From: Prorocentrum cordatum
Lineage: Eukaryota; Sar; Dinophyceae; Prorocentrales; Prorocentraceae
Direction of reading: 5' to 3'
Assembly: GCA_963575745.1 (NCBI GenBank)
Contig: CAUYUJ010007424.1
Coordinates: 144,501 to 208,500, forward strand
DNA: 64,000 nt
Shown: one piece after another, positions 53,956-63,492 of the stretch
How positions within the stretch are numbered: position 1 is the first letter of the stretch
Layout of the letters: each line of letters opens with the position of its first letter
Notes under the pieces: model-generated
What the model saw: only the letters and a program-made list of their open reading frames with translations
Databases searched by the model: none
What the model was told of the DNA's origin: nothing
Program-made: the position numbers and the translations under genes

Positions 53956-53989
53956 GCGCGCGGACGTAGCCTCGGGAACGGCACTTTGC

Positions 53990-55122
53990 GCGAAAGCGCA
54001 CCACTGCATTACGACAAAAGGCTGGTCATACACGCGGTAGACGACAAGACGAACGTGACGTACGAGAAGGCAGTCAGAGAGTTTCTGACCGATGCGAAGA
54101 GGATGATCCTCCCGTTCCACTCGGTGTTCCTACGTGACACGGCTTTGGCTTCTCTTGTTGTCAGACGTGTCATGAGCGACGAGTGGGGCATGCTCGAGGC
54201 AGCCTCCTGTTCAACAGTTGCATGCGCATCTTCGAAGACCACGGGCATTTTCTTCCACTGTCTGCTCGCGCTTTGAAGGCGCGGGAAAGGCAGCAGCAGG
54301 GCCAGGAGGGGCAGCCTATTCCCCCCCAGGCCCTTGGGCTCATCAGCTCGACCTCTGCCAGGCTGGGCGCGTGCTCGAGGCGCGCGCAGTGGTAGAGAAG
54401 CTGGACGGCTGGCTTCGCGGGCAGGATTGAGCACATTTACGTAAGTGTGGCATAGCGGTGGGCAGCTCTTGGACCAGGAGCTCAAGACGCGGCCGAATGG
54501 CATTGTTGTTGGGAGACAGATCCAGGGGCGAGAAGGTGGAAATAGGCTCGGGGCAAGGCGTCGAAGTGCTCATGGAGCTGACGAAGTACATGCTGCGGAA
54601 TCTCTCAGAGGGTCGGGCCGACGGCGACCCGGCGATCCCAATCACCCCCCCCAGGCATGGCATGATGTGGCAAGCGTCTCTCGAGAGCATGGGCCTCGAG
54701 GCCCTTGGCCCACCTCGCGGCATCAGGCATGCTGGGGCTGCTCAGCACGCGGCCAACGGAGGCGACTTGGCGACAGCGAGGGGGGGGGGGGCGCGGGACT
54801 ACGTCGAGGGCGCCGGACTACGTCGAGTGCTTTGCAGCGCTACACCAAGACGCATGTCTTGATCCAGAGGCGCCCCCTCTTCCAGGCAGATCAGATCGAC
54901 CAGGGCGAACGGTTTTGGCAGGCCCCAGGCATGGCGATGCCCAGGGCCGTAGGAAAATCCGAGGCGGCGGACAAGCCGCTCACCGTGAGCCTGATTGCAG
55001 CACTTTCTCAGCTTTCGAGCGACAGTCTGGAGTTGGGCTGCGCCGCGTCTCGGGCGAGGCCGGAGGCGGGGCGTCCGCGGACAGGGGGCAAGGCCCTGTT
55101 CCGACGCCGAGGAACCGCCTAG
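53990..55122 (+). pseudogene. Tyrosine recombinase relic
   Basis: The N-terminal core-binding-like segment is HYDKRLVIHAVDDKTNVTYE, KAVREFLTDAKRMILPFHSV and MSDEWGMLEAAS. Toward the C-terminus, one frame carries GIRHAGAAQHAANGGDLATA (about 54717-54778), matching the H-x-x-R region with Arg-His kept. Another frame shortly after carries ALQRYTKTHVLI (about 54835-54870), whose Tyr is in the position of the catalytic nucleophile. The frame ends at a TAG at 55120-55122. Frame changes near 54200, 54440 and 54790 break it. By family it integrates circular cDNA; inactive here. Confidence 0.6.
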
Positions 55123-55737
55123 CCCCCTTTCACTTTGCACTCGAGGTGGCGAAGTGCATGCGCTAATTTAAACGGATACGCGCCAAAGCTGGGGGCGTTC
55201 ACAATGGAGAGCTAAGTGTTATATATTTATTCCTCCCTCCCCCCCACCTGCGGCGCTTCTTTTGAAGTCCCGATGCAGGGCATTCAGCCAGAAGGGGTTT
55301 TGTGGCCTTCGCGGGTTTCCGCATTCTGTTTTGAGTTTCTGGCGGCCGTTACGGGCCATGAAGGTCAGGCACTTGCGCGCCCTCGTGCAAGTGCCGTCTC
55401 AGGCTTGATTGCACGAGTGCTCTGGATTATATTGGGGTCAGGAGCCCCACGTGTAGCCTGTGCCGCAGAAAGCGTCGGTCATTCAAGCGCGGTTGTTCGG
55501 TGATCTTTTGTTTGCGCAGGCCCGTCGGCCGCGTCCGTCTGCCTCCCAACCTTTGGTAAAAGAGGTCCCCCTCGCACAGCCTGGTTTAAAGAGGAAAGGT
55601 CGAGCTTTCGGACGTCACGTTTTTCTTATTTGTTCGGCCTCTGGTGGCCATTCCCAGGCCTTGGGACCGTCAAATACGAATCAGGAGTGCGAGACCCAAG
55701 GGGCCGACGTCGCAAACGAATGGCAACTCTTGAGTTG
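55123..55737. other. No confident gene
   Basis: Two short plus frames (55216-55503 and 55460-55738) have balanced composition and could include exon pieces, but neither has a domain or a clear splice partner. Confidence 0.35.
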
Positions 55738-55871
55738 AGAGGGTCCGCGCGGATTTCTCGGACCGGCGCCGGATACCCCTGGCGGCGCCTCCGGCGCCGC
55801 CCCCCGCGCGCTCCGCGCGCCAGGGGAGGGAGGGGTCCAGCGCCGACCCGAGAGGTCCTCGCGGGCCCCGA
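55738..55871. mobile_element. Palindromic intron element, copy 4
   Basis: The left arm GAGGGTCCGCGCGGATTTCT then CGGACCGGCGCC pairs with the right arm AGGGGTCCAGCGCCGACCCG then AGAGGTCCTCGCGGGCCCC. A GC-rich inner palindrome (GGCGGCGCCTCCGGCGCCGC) makes this copy longer than copy 3. It is followed by a pyrimidine tract and CCCCCAG, then an exon-like sequence. Confidence 0.8.
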
Positions 55872-55918
55872 AAGCGTGCGTTTTGTGCCGACGTCTCTCT
55901 TTCCGCCCTCGCCCCCAG

Positions 55919-56640
55919 CAGCGTCGACTGCGCGGAGCTGGCGGCGGCGGAAGCGGAAGCCTCGGGGCGCTTGGCAGGAGCAGGTCGGGCGGGGCTGGGA
56001 CCGGGATAGATCGTTCCCGAACGATTTGGTGCGTTTTCACAGCATCCCGAAGCGTTCTGGAACGGCCGTGCGTACCTCGGGATCCCAGAGATTCCCGCGC
56101 TGCCTGGAGCCATTCTGAGAGCCTTTTCGGGGCGCCTCATGGCCCTCGTGTTGGGCCCCTCTTGGGCCATGCTCGGCCTCTGTTGGGGCCCTCTCGGCCA
56201 TCTTGGGGCAGGGGTGGGGGCCTCCTGGCACGCCTTGCAAGCCCTGAGCGACAAAGAGTGCGGTCCGACACGGACGGGGTTAGGACGAGGATAAATCCGT
56301 TCCAGAGCGCCCGGGATCGCTCTCAAAGAGTTGCTCTCCTCCATTGCCGCCGGATCGTAGAAACTCTCGATGCATCCTCACCGATGTTGTCCTCGTCCTG
56401 GCTTCGTCTTACCGACTATGTCCCGGTTTGGGCTTTGTCTCAGCAGGGCGCTTTCTCGTCGAGGCGCTCAAGGCCCTCTGCACGGGCGGCCTGTCCCTCC
56501 TCTGGCGGCAGCCGCGGCGGCCCCGGGCGAGGGCCCGGGCCGCCGACCACGTGGCCGAGACCGTGCAGAGGGGGCCGGCCACGGCGGCGCCCGCCAGGGA
56601 AGCCGACCTCCGCTCGGCGAGCGCGCCGCGGGAGCCCGGA
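55919..56640 (+). CDS. Possible two-exon fragment, unknown function
   Basis: Function not recognised. Exon a (55919-55983) follows a strong acceptor context (CTCTCTTTCCGCCCTCGCCC, CCAG) and reads SVDCAELAAAEAEASGRLAG, ending at G|GTCGGG, phase 1. Exon b starts at 56447 after TTTGTCTCAGCAG, phase 1, and reads RFLVEALKALCTGGLSLLWR then RAADHVAETVQRGPATAAP. It loses coding character near 56640, where dispersed repeat R begins. Phase agreement and acceptor quality are the evidence. A related-looking AAADHVGEVC segment occurs at about 57490-57530. The gene is incomplete at both ends. Confidence 0.35.
56110..56240 (+). repeat. Short CTTGGGCC minisatellite block
   Basis: CTCTTGGGCCATGCTCGG, CTCTGTTGGGGCCCTC and CATCTTGGGGC words inside the intron between exon a and exon b. 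Confidence 0.6.
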
Positions 56641-56664
56641 GGGCGAGGAACATGCAACCCTGGA

Positions 56665-56830
56665 GACCTTGGCGCTGCCGTTGTTCACCGCGGGCGTGTT
56701 CGCCCGGTTTCGGGCCCGGGGACCCTCGCAGATCGATGCGGCTCGAAAAGTGGGGCAGGGAGTGGGGTCCAGGGTTCGATGCGTGAGTTTTCACGATGTT
56801 TCAGTTTTGTTCGCGACGTCGGATCTCAAG
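56665..56830 (+). repeat. Dispersed repeat R, copy 2
   Basis: Same order of words as 9125-9300: GAGACCTTGGCGCTGCC, TTTCGGGCCCGGGGACCCTC, GCGGCTCGAAAAGTGG, GTGGGGTCCAGGGTTC, TTTTCACGATGTTTCAG and GCGACGTCGGATCTCA. Confidence 0.75.
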
Positions 56831-57648
56831 GTTCAAGCAGTGGCGAAGTGCTTTGACTTGCTTATAGGCCCACCGAATAATGTTCTAAGAGCCGCTTGTG
56901 GCTTGCACGGCGTGTTATGTGAGCATGCCTGGCTGAGACAGTCTTGTCTAAATATATCGGCTTCTGTCTAAGAGCATTGTTCTTGTTGGTGGAAGTTTCT
57001 TGCGTTCTAAAAGAATGTCGTGGAGGCCTATAGGAATGCTGGGAAGGCCGGCCCCTGCTCAATCGTGGGCGAAGAGCATGTTTATCCCCATCGAGTTCGG
57101 TTGAAAGTTCGCGCAGACATTTACACTCAAAGGCAAGAATACATGGAGCCAGCGGAGGCGCCTGAGCGGGCGCCACGTCGGCGAGCGACACGTTTCTGCG
57201 CAGCCGCTTCGTGGGCTGGATGGCCTCCCACGCGTTGGGGGGAGGCAGGTCATCTTCCAGATAACAGAAGCCAGCTTCTGGCGATGATGCGTGCGGGCGG
57301 AAGACATGTCCGTATTCGCGGCCTCGCGGGTTGGGCCCCCGGGCCGTGACCCCGCGGACACGGGTGTTTCCTCGCGGATGCCCCGCGCGGAACGTATCCG
57401 TGCGACCGCGTATCAGCGGGATCGCGCCCCGGAATCCAGACCGCGAGGGTGTTTGTCCGCCGCTCGTGAGGAGCCGCCGGTCGCGGCGGCGCCTCCAGCC
57501 GCCGCCGACCACGTGGGCGAGGTTTGCCGGACAAAGAGCGGTGCCCGGATCTCCGACGATGCCGTTCTCTGCGACGAGCGGGCGTGCTTCAGTTTTGGCC
57601 TTGGGGTCCCGTTGTCGGGCCCTGCCTGAGATCCTGGCGTCGCATTTG
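56831..57648 (+). other. Mostly unassigned; possible exon at about 57460-57620
   Basis: A plus frame reads CLSAAREEPPVAAAPPAAAD then HVGEVCRTKSGARISDDAVL and CDERACFSFGL, with balanced composition and similarity in style to exon b upstream. No splice sites could be fixed, so it is recorded as possible coding DNA only. Confidence 0.3.
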
Positions 57649-60462
57649 TTCCAACCATCCTGTGGTGTTGGGTCCTCGTGTTGAAGAGACAGCGCCCAGC
57701 GCCCCGCGTCTCCTCTCCTCTCCTCCTCCTCCCCCCCAACCCTCTTCCCATCCGCCTCAGGCCGCATGCGTCAACGCCACCCAGGACAGCGTTTCGCGGC
57801 CTCATAGGGAGCTCCACCGAAGGCTCCAGTGGCACAGGCCGCATGCAGCAACGCCACCCAGGGCAGCGCTTCGTGGCCCCATAAGGAGCTCCACCGAAGG
57901 CTCCAGTGGCGGGGTTCGCATGCGTCAACGCCACCCAGGGCAGCGCTTCGTGGCCCCATAGGAAGCTCCACCGAAGGCTCCAGTGGCACAGGCCGCATGC
58001 GCCAACGCCACCCAGGGCAGCGTTTCGTGGCCCCATAGGGAGCTTCACCGAAGGCTCCAGAGGCACAGGCCGCAATCGCCAACGCCACCCAGGGCAGCGC
58101 TTCGTGGCCCCATAGGGAGCTCCACCGAAGGCTCCAGTGGCACAGGCCGCATGCGTCAACGCCACCCAGGACAGCGTTTCGTGGCCCCATAGGGAGCTCC
58201 ACCGAAGGCTACAGTGGCACAGGGCGCATGCGCCAACGCCACCCAGGACAGCGTTTCGTGGCCCCACAGGGAGCTCCATCGAAGGCTCCAGTGGCACAGG
58301 GCGCATGCGTCAACGCCACCCAGGACAGCGCTTCGTGGCCCCAGAGGGAGCTCCACCGAAGGCTCCAGTGGCACAGGCCGCATGCGCTAACGCCACCCAG
58401 GACAGCGCTTCGTGGCTCCATAGGGAGCTCCACCGAAGGCTCCAGTGGCACAGGCCGCAAACGACAACGCCGCCTAGGACAGCGCTTCGTGGCCCCATAT
58501 GGAGCTCCACCGAAGGCTCCAGTGGCACAGGCCGCACCATCCAGGACAGCGCTTCGTGGCCCCGTAGGGAGCTCCACCGAAGGCTTCAGTGGCACAGGCC
58601 GCATGCGTCAACGCCACCCAGGACAGCGCTTCGTGGCTCCAGAGGGAGCTCCACCGAAGGCTCCAGTGGCACAGGCCGCATGCGTCAACGCCACCCACGA
58701 CAGCATTTCGTGGCCCCACAGGGAGCTCCACCGAAGATTCCAGTGGCACAGGCCGCATGCAGCAACGACTCCCAGGACAGCGCTGCGTGGCCCCATAGGA
58801 GGCTCCACCGAAGGCTCCAGTGGCACAGGGCGCATGCGTCAACGCCACCCAGGACAGCGCTTCGTGGCCCCATAAGAAGCTCCACCGAAGGCTCCAATGG
58901 CACAGGCCGCATGCAGCAACGACTCCCAGGACAGCGCTGCGTGGCCCCATAGGAGGCTCCACCGAAGGCTCCAGTGGCACAGGGCGCATGCGCCAACGCC
59001 ACCCAGGACAGCGCTTCGTGGCCCCAGAGGGAGCTCCGGCTCCAGTGGCACAGGCCGCATGCGTCAACGCCACCCAGGACAGCGCTTCGTGGCCCCATAG
59101 GAAGCTCCACCGAAGGTTCCAGTGGAACAGGCCGCATGCGTCAACGCCACCCAGGACAGCGCTTCGTGGCCCCATAAGGAGCTCCACCGAAGGCTCCAGT
59201 GGCACAGGCCGCATGCAGCAACGCCACCCAGGGCAGCGCTTCGTGGCCCCATAAGGAGCTCCACCGAAGGCTCCAGTGGCGGGGTTCGCACGCGTCAACG
59301 CCACCCAGGACAGCGCTACGTGGCGCCATAGGGAGCTCCACCGAAGGCTCCAGTGGCACAGGCCGCATGCGTCAACGCCACCCAGGACAGCGCTTCGTGG
59401 CTCCAGAGGGAGCTCCACCGAAGGCTCCAGTGGCACAGGCCGCATGCGTCAACGCCACCCACGACAGCATTTCGTGGCCCCACAGGGAGCTCCACCGAAG
59501 ATTCCAGTGGCACAGGCCGCATGCGCCAACACCACCCGGGACAGCGCTTCGTGGCCCCATAGGGAGCTCCACCGAAGGCTCCAGTGGCACAGGCCGCGTG
59601 CGTCAACGCCACCCAGGACAGCGTTTCGTGGCCCCACAGGGAGCTCCACCGAAGGCTCCAGTGGCACAGGCCGCATGCGTCAACGCCACCCAGGACAGCG
59701 CTTCGTGGCCTCATAGGGAGCTCCACCGAAGGCTCGAGTGGCACAGGCCGCATGCGTCCACGCCACCCAGGACAGCGCTTCGTGGCCCCAGAGGGAGCTC
59801 CACCGAAGGCTCCAGAGGCACAGGCCGCATGCGTCAACGCCACCCAAGACAGCGCTACGTGGCCACACAGGGAGCTCCACCGAAGGCTCCTGTGACACAG
59901 GCCGCGTGCGCCAACGCCGCCCAGGACAACGTTTCGTGGCCTCATGAGTTCCGCCGAAGGCTCCAGTGGCGCCGTTCGCATGCGTTTCCCCCACCTCAGA
60001 CAACGTTTCGTGGCCCTACAGGGAGCTTCACCGAAGGCTCCAGCGGCATCGTTCGCATGCGTTTCCCCCACCCAGGACAGCGTTTCGTGGCCCCATAGGG
60101 AGCTCCACCGAAGGTCCCGGTGGCGCTGTTCGCATGCGTCCCCCCCACCCAGGGCAGCGCTTCGTGACCCCATAGGGAGTTCCACCAAAGGCTCCAGTGC
60201 CACCCAGGACAGCGCTTCGTGGTCCCATAGGGAGCTCCAACGAAGGTCCCAATGTCGCAGTTCGCATGCGTCTCCCCCCACCCAGTGCAACGCTTCGTGG
60301 CCCCATAGGGAGCTCCACCGAAGGCTCCACTGGCGGTGTCCATATGCGTCCGCGCCATCGATTTCGGCGCACCCCTCGCACGTTTCGTGGCCCCAGAGCT
60401 CCACCGAAAGCGGTTTCACAATGCGGCACTCGCAGTTGCATATGGTTGGGTCCTTCGTCAGG
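57649..60462 (+). mobile_element. 77-bp-array element, copy E
   Basis: The left end TTCCAACCATCCTGTGGTGT then GTTGAAGAGACAGCGCCC is followed by a pyrimidine tract, then about 34 units of 77 bp. Most belong to one subfamily (GGCTCCAGTGGCACAGGCCG, CATGCGTCAACGCCACCCAG, GACAGCGCTTCGTGGCCCCA). Toward the right end (after about 59950) units resemble copy D (CGCATGCGTTTCCCCCACC). The right end is CTCGCAGTTGCATATGGTTG then GGTCCTTCGTCAGG. Confidence 0.95.
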
Positions 60463-60474
60463 CTAATTTTCCAG

Positions 60475-60605
60475 CCAGGCGTTTCAGTTTGTTTTCGGGC
60501 CCCGGGACCTTCACAGAACGATCCGGCTCGAAGAAGGGCACCAAAAGATGGGGTCCAGGGCTCCAGGCGTCATTTTCACGATGACGGATCTCAGGTGGCC
60601 CCTGG
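60475..60605 (+). repeat. Dispersed repeat R, copy 3 (3' part)
   Basis: GGGCCCCGGGACCTTCACAG, CCGGCTCGAAGAAGGG, GATGGGGTCCAGGGCTCC, TTTTCACGATG and ACGGATCTCA match copies 1 and 2. It occupies the spacer between array elements E and F. Confidence 0.7.
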
Positions 60606-61164
60606 GCCACCAAGAGTGGGTGCAGTGGCGAATCGCTCCAGCAAGGCACCCGAATAGCAGCAGAGGCGGAGAGGCGATCGAGGAGCAGGAGAAGCACCAC
60701 GGCCAAGAAACCCTGAGAAAATTAGTTTGACGAAGGACCCAACCAAATGCAGTTGCGAGCACCGCATTGTGGGTACCAGTTTCGGTGGAGCTCCCTATGG
60801 GGCCACGAAACGCTTTCTGGGGCGGCGTTGACGCATGCGGCCTGTGGAGCTCCCTATAGGGCAACGAAGCGTTATCCTGGGTGGCGTTGACGCATGCAGC
60901 CCGCCACTGGAGCCTTCGGTGGAGCTCCCTTTGGGGCCACGAAACGCTGTCCTGGGTGGCGTTGACGCATGCGGCCTGTGCCACTGGAGCCCTCGGTGGA
61001 GCTCCGCATGGGGCCACGAAACGCTGTCCTTGGTGGCGTTGGCGCATGCGCCCTGTGCCACTGTAGCCTTCGGTGGAGCTCCCTATGGGGCCACGAAACG
61101 CTGTCCTGGGTGGCGTTGACGCATGCGGCCTGTGCCACTGGAGCCTTCGGTGGAGCTCCCTATG

Positions 61165-61660
61165 GGCCCCCCCCCCCGGCCCCCGACGGCCCCGGACAGA
61201 GCGCGCCATGGGGGAGCAGAGGGCCCCAAAACGGGCCAAGAGGGCACTTTGACGCCGCTCAGATGGCCCCAGAGACCCACGAGTCGCCGAAAGATCGAGC
61301 CAAAACGTCCAAGATGACATCCAGACGGCCCAAGATGCCTCCAAGACGTTCCCAGACGCCTCCAAGAGGCCCCAAGAGGCGTCCCAAGAGGGCCCCAAGA
61401 GGCCAAAATCATAGATTTCCTATTGGGAAGCGTATATGTTTAACATCTACGGCTTTTCAGCTTTGACGGCGTTGAAGACCGGCCAAGAAGCCCCCAAGAC
61501 CACCCCAAGACGGCCCAAGAGGCTCCCCAGAGGTCCCCAAAACGGCCCAAGAGGGCGCCAAGACGGCCCAAGAGGCGCCCAAGACGGTCCAAGAGGGCTC
61601 CAAGACGGCCCCAAGAGGGGGACCACGAAACGAAAATCCGAACCGTTCGCCCCGAAAAGC
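61165..61660 (-). repeat. CCAAGAGGCCCC minisatellite inserted in copy F
   Basis: Inside copy F the array stops within a unit at CTCCCTATGGG and resumes in the next half-unit at CTGTCCTGGGTGGCG. Between them lie a C-run and CCAAGAGGCCCC-family sequence, with an AT-richer interruption near 61405-61470. Confidence 0.85.
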
Positions 61661-63369
61661 TGTCCTGGGTGGCGTTGACGCATGCGGCCTGTGCCACTGG
61701 AGCCTTCGGTCGAGCTCCCATGGGGCCACGAAACGCTGTCCTGGGTGGCGTTGACGCATGCGGCCTGTGCCTCTGGAGCCTTCGGTGGAGCTCCCTGTGG
61801 GGCCACGAAACGCTGTCCTGGGTGGCGTTGACGCATGCGGCCTGTGCCTCTGGAGCCTTCGGTGGAGCTCCCTATGGGGCCCCGAAGCGCTGTCCTGGGT
61901 GGCGTTGTCGCATGCGGCCTGTGCCACTGGAGCCTTCGGTGGAGCTCCCTGTGGGGCCAGGAAATGCTGTCCTGGGTGGCGTTGACGCACGCGGCCTGTG
62001 CCACTGGAGCCTTCGGTGGAGCTCCCTATGGGGCCACGAAAACGTGGCCTGTGCCACTGGAAATGCTGTCCTGGGTGGCGTTGACGCACGCGGCCTGTGC
62101 CACTGGAGCCTTCGGTGGAGCTCCCTATGGGGCCACGAAACGCTTTCCTGGGTGGTGTCGACGCATGCGGCCTGTGCCACTGGAGCCTTCGGTGGAGCTC
62201 CCTACGGGGCCACGAAACACTTTCCTGGGTCGCGTCGACGCATGCGGCCTGTGCCACTGGAGCCTTGGAGCTCCCTATGGGGCCCCGAACTGGGTGTCGC
62301 ATGCGGCCTGTGTGGAGCCTTCGGTGGAGCTCCCTATGGGGCCACGAAACGCTGTCCTGGGTGGCGTTGACGCATGCGGCCTGTGCCACTGGAGCCTTCG
62401 GCGGAGCTCCCTATGGGGCCACGAAACGCTGTCCCGGGTGGCGTTGACGCATGCGGCCTCTGCCATTGGAGCATTCGGTGGAGCTCCCTATGGGGCCACT
62501 AAACGCTGTCCTGAGTGGCCTGTGCAACTGGAGCCTTCGGCGGAGCTCCCTATGAGACCACGAAACGCTGTCTTGGGTGGCGTTGACGCATGCGGCCTGT
62601 GCCACTGGAGCCTTCGGTGGAGCTCCCTATGGAGCCACGAAGCGCTGTCCCTGGTGGCGTTGTCGCATGCGGCCTGTGCCACTGGAGCCTTCGGTGGAGC
62701 TCCCTATGGGGCCATGAAACGCTGTCCTGGGTGGCGTTGGCGCATGCGGCCTGTGCCACTGGAGTTTTTGGCGGAGCTCCCTATGGGGCCACGAAATGTT
62801 GTTCTGGGTGGCGTTGACGCATGCTGTCTGTGCCACTGGAGCCTTCGGTGGAGCTCCCTATGGGGCCACGAAGCGCTGTCCTGGGTGGCGTTGGCGCATG
62901 CGGCCTGTGCCACTGGAGCCTTCGGTGGAGCTCCCTATGGGGCCACGAAACGCTGTCCTGGGTGGCGTTGACGCATGCGGCCTGTGCCACTGGAGCCTTC
63001 GGTGGAGCTCCCTTTGGGGCCACGAAAGGCTGTCCTGGGTGGCGTTGTCGCATGCGGCCTGTGCCACTGGAGCCTTCGGTGGAGCTCCCTGTGGGGCCCC
63101 GAAGCGCTGTCCTGGGTGGCGTTGACGCATGCGGCCTGTGCCACTGGAGCCTTCGGTGGAGCTCCCTATGGGGCCACGACACGCTGTCCTGGGTGGCGTT
63201 GACGCATGCGGCCTATGCCAGTAGAGCCTTCGGTGGAGCTCCCTATGGGGCCACGAAACGCTTTCCTGGGTGGCGTCGACGCATGCGGCCTGTGCCTCTG
63301 GAGCCTTCGGTGGAGCTCCCTATGGGGCCACGAAACGCTGTATTGAGTGGGTGAACCGCAGGGAGGCGA

Positions 63370-63470
63370 CGAGGCGGATGGGAGGAGGGAGGAGGGGGAG
63401 GAGGAGGAGAGAAAAGGAGAGGAGAGGAGAGGAGAGGAGAGGAGAGGAGAGGAGGAGGAGACGTGTGACG
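63370..63470. repeat. (GGAGA)n microsatellite of copy F
   Basis: Clean AGGAGAGGAGAGG pentanucleotide run near 63415-63455 within a GGAGG tract. Confidence 0.95.
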
Positions 63471-63492
63471 CTGTCTCTTCAAAATAAGGACC

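Larger units (their letters stand above)
50440..55122 (+). mobile_element. DIRS-type tyrosine-recombinase retrotransposon relic
   Basis: Plus-strand segments in several frames give the order reverse transcriptase (about 51360-52280), RNase H (52284-53732) and tyrosine recombinase (about 53990-55122). RT-RH-YR without a DDE integrase is the DIRS/Ngaro-type order. Many frameshifts and nonsense changes make it inactive. The 5' limit is uncertain: degenerate coding-like sequence (for example ADALIISQAADLTCLGIYSI near 50570) reaches back to about 50440. Split direct or inverted repeats typical of such elements were not found. Confidence 0.6.
60727..63492 (-). mobile_element. 77-bp-array element, copy F
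   Basis: Oriented opposite to copy E, with right ends facing. The right end reads (as plus) TTGACGAAGGACCCAACCAA. About 27 units belong to the same GGCACAGGCCGCATGCGTCA subfamily as copy E. A GGAGA microsatellite (63370-63460) and a shortened left end (CTCTTCAAAATAAGGACC) close it. A 0.5-kb foreign block interrupts the array. Confidence 0.95.

Noticed and set aside
57413-60419. Many plus and minus frames of 70-370 codons across copies E and F
   Set aside because: All are readings of the 77-bp array; peptides recur with the unit and frames end at unit variants.
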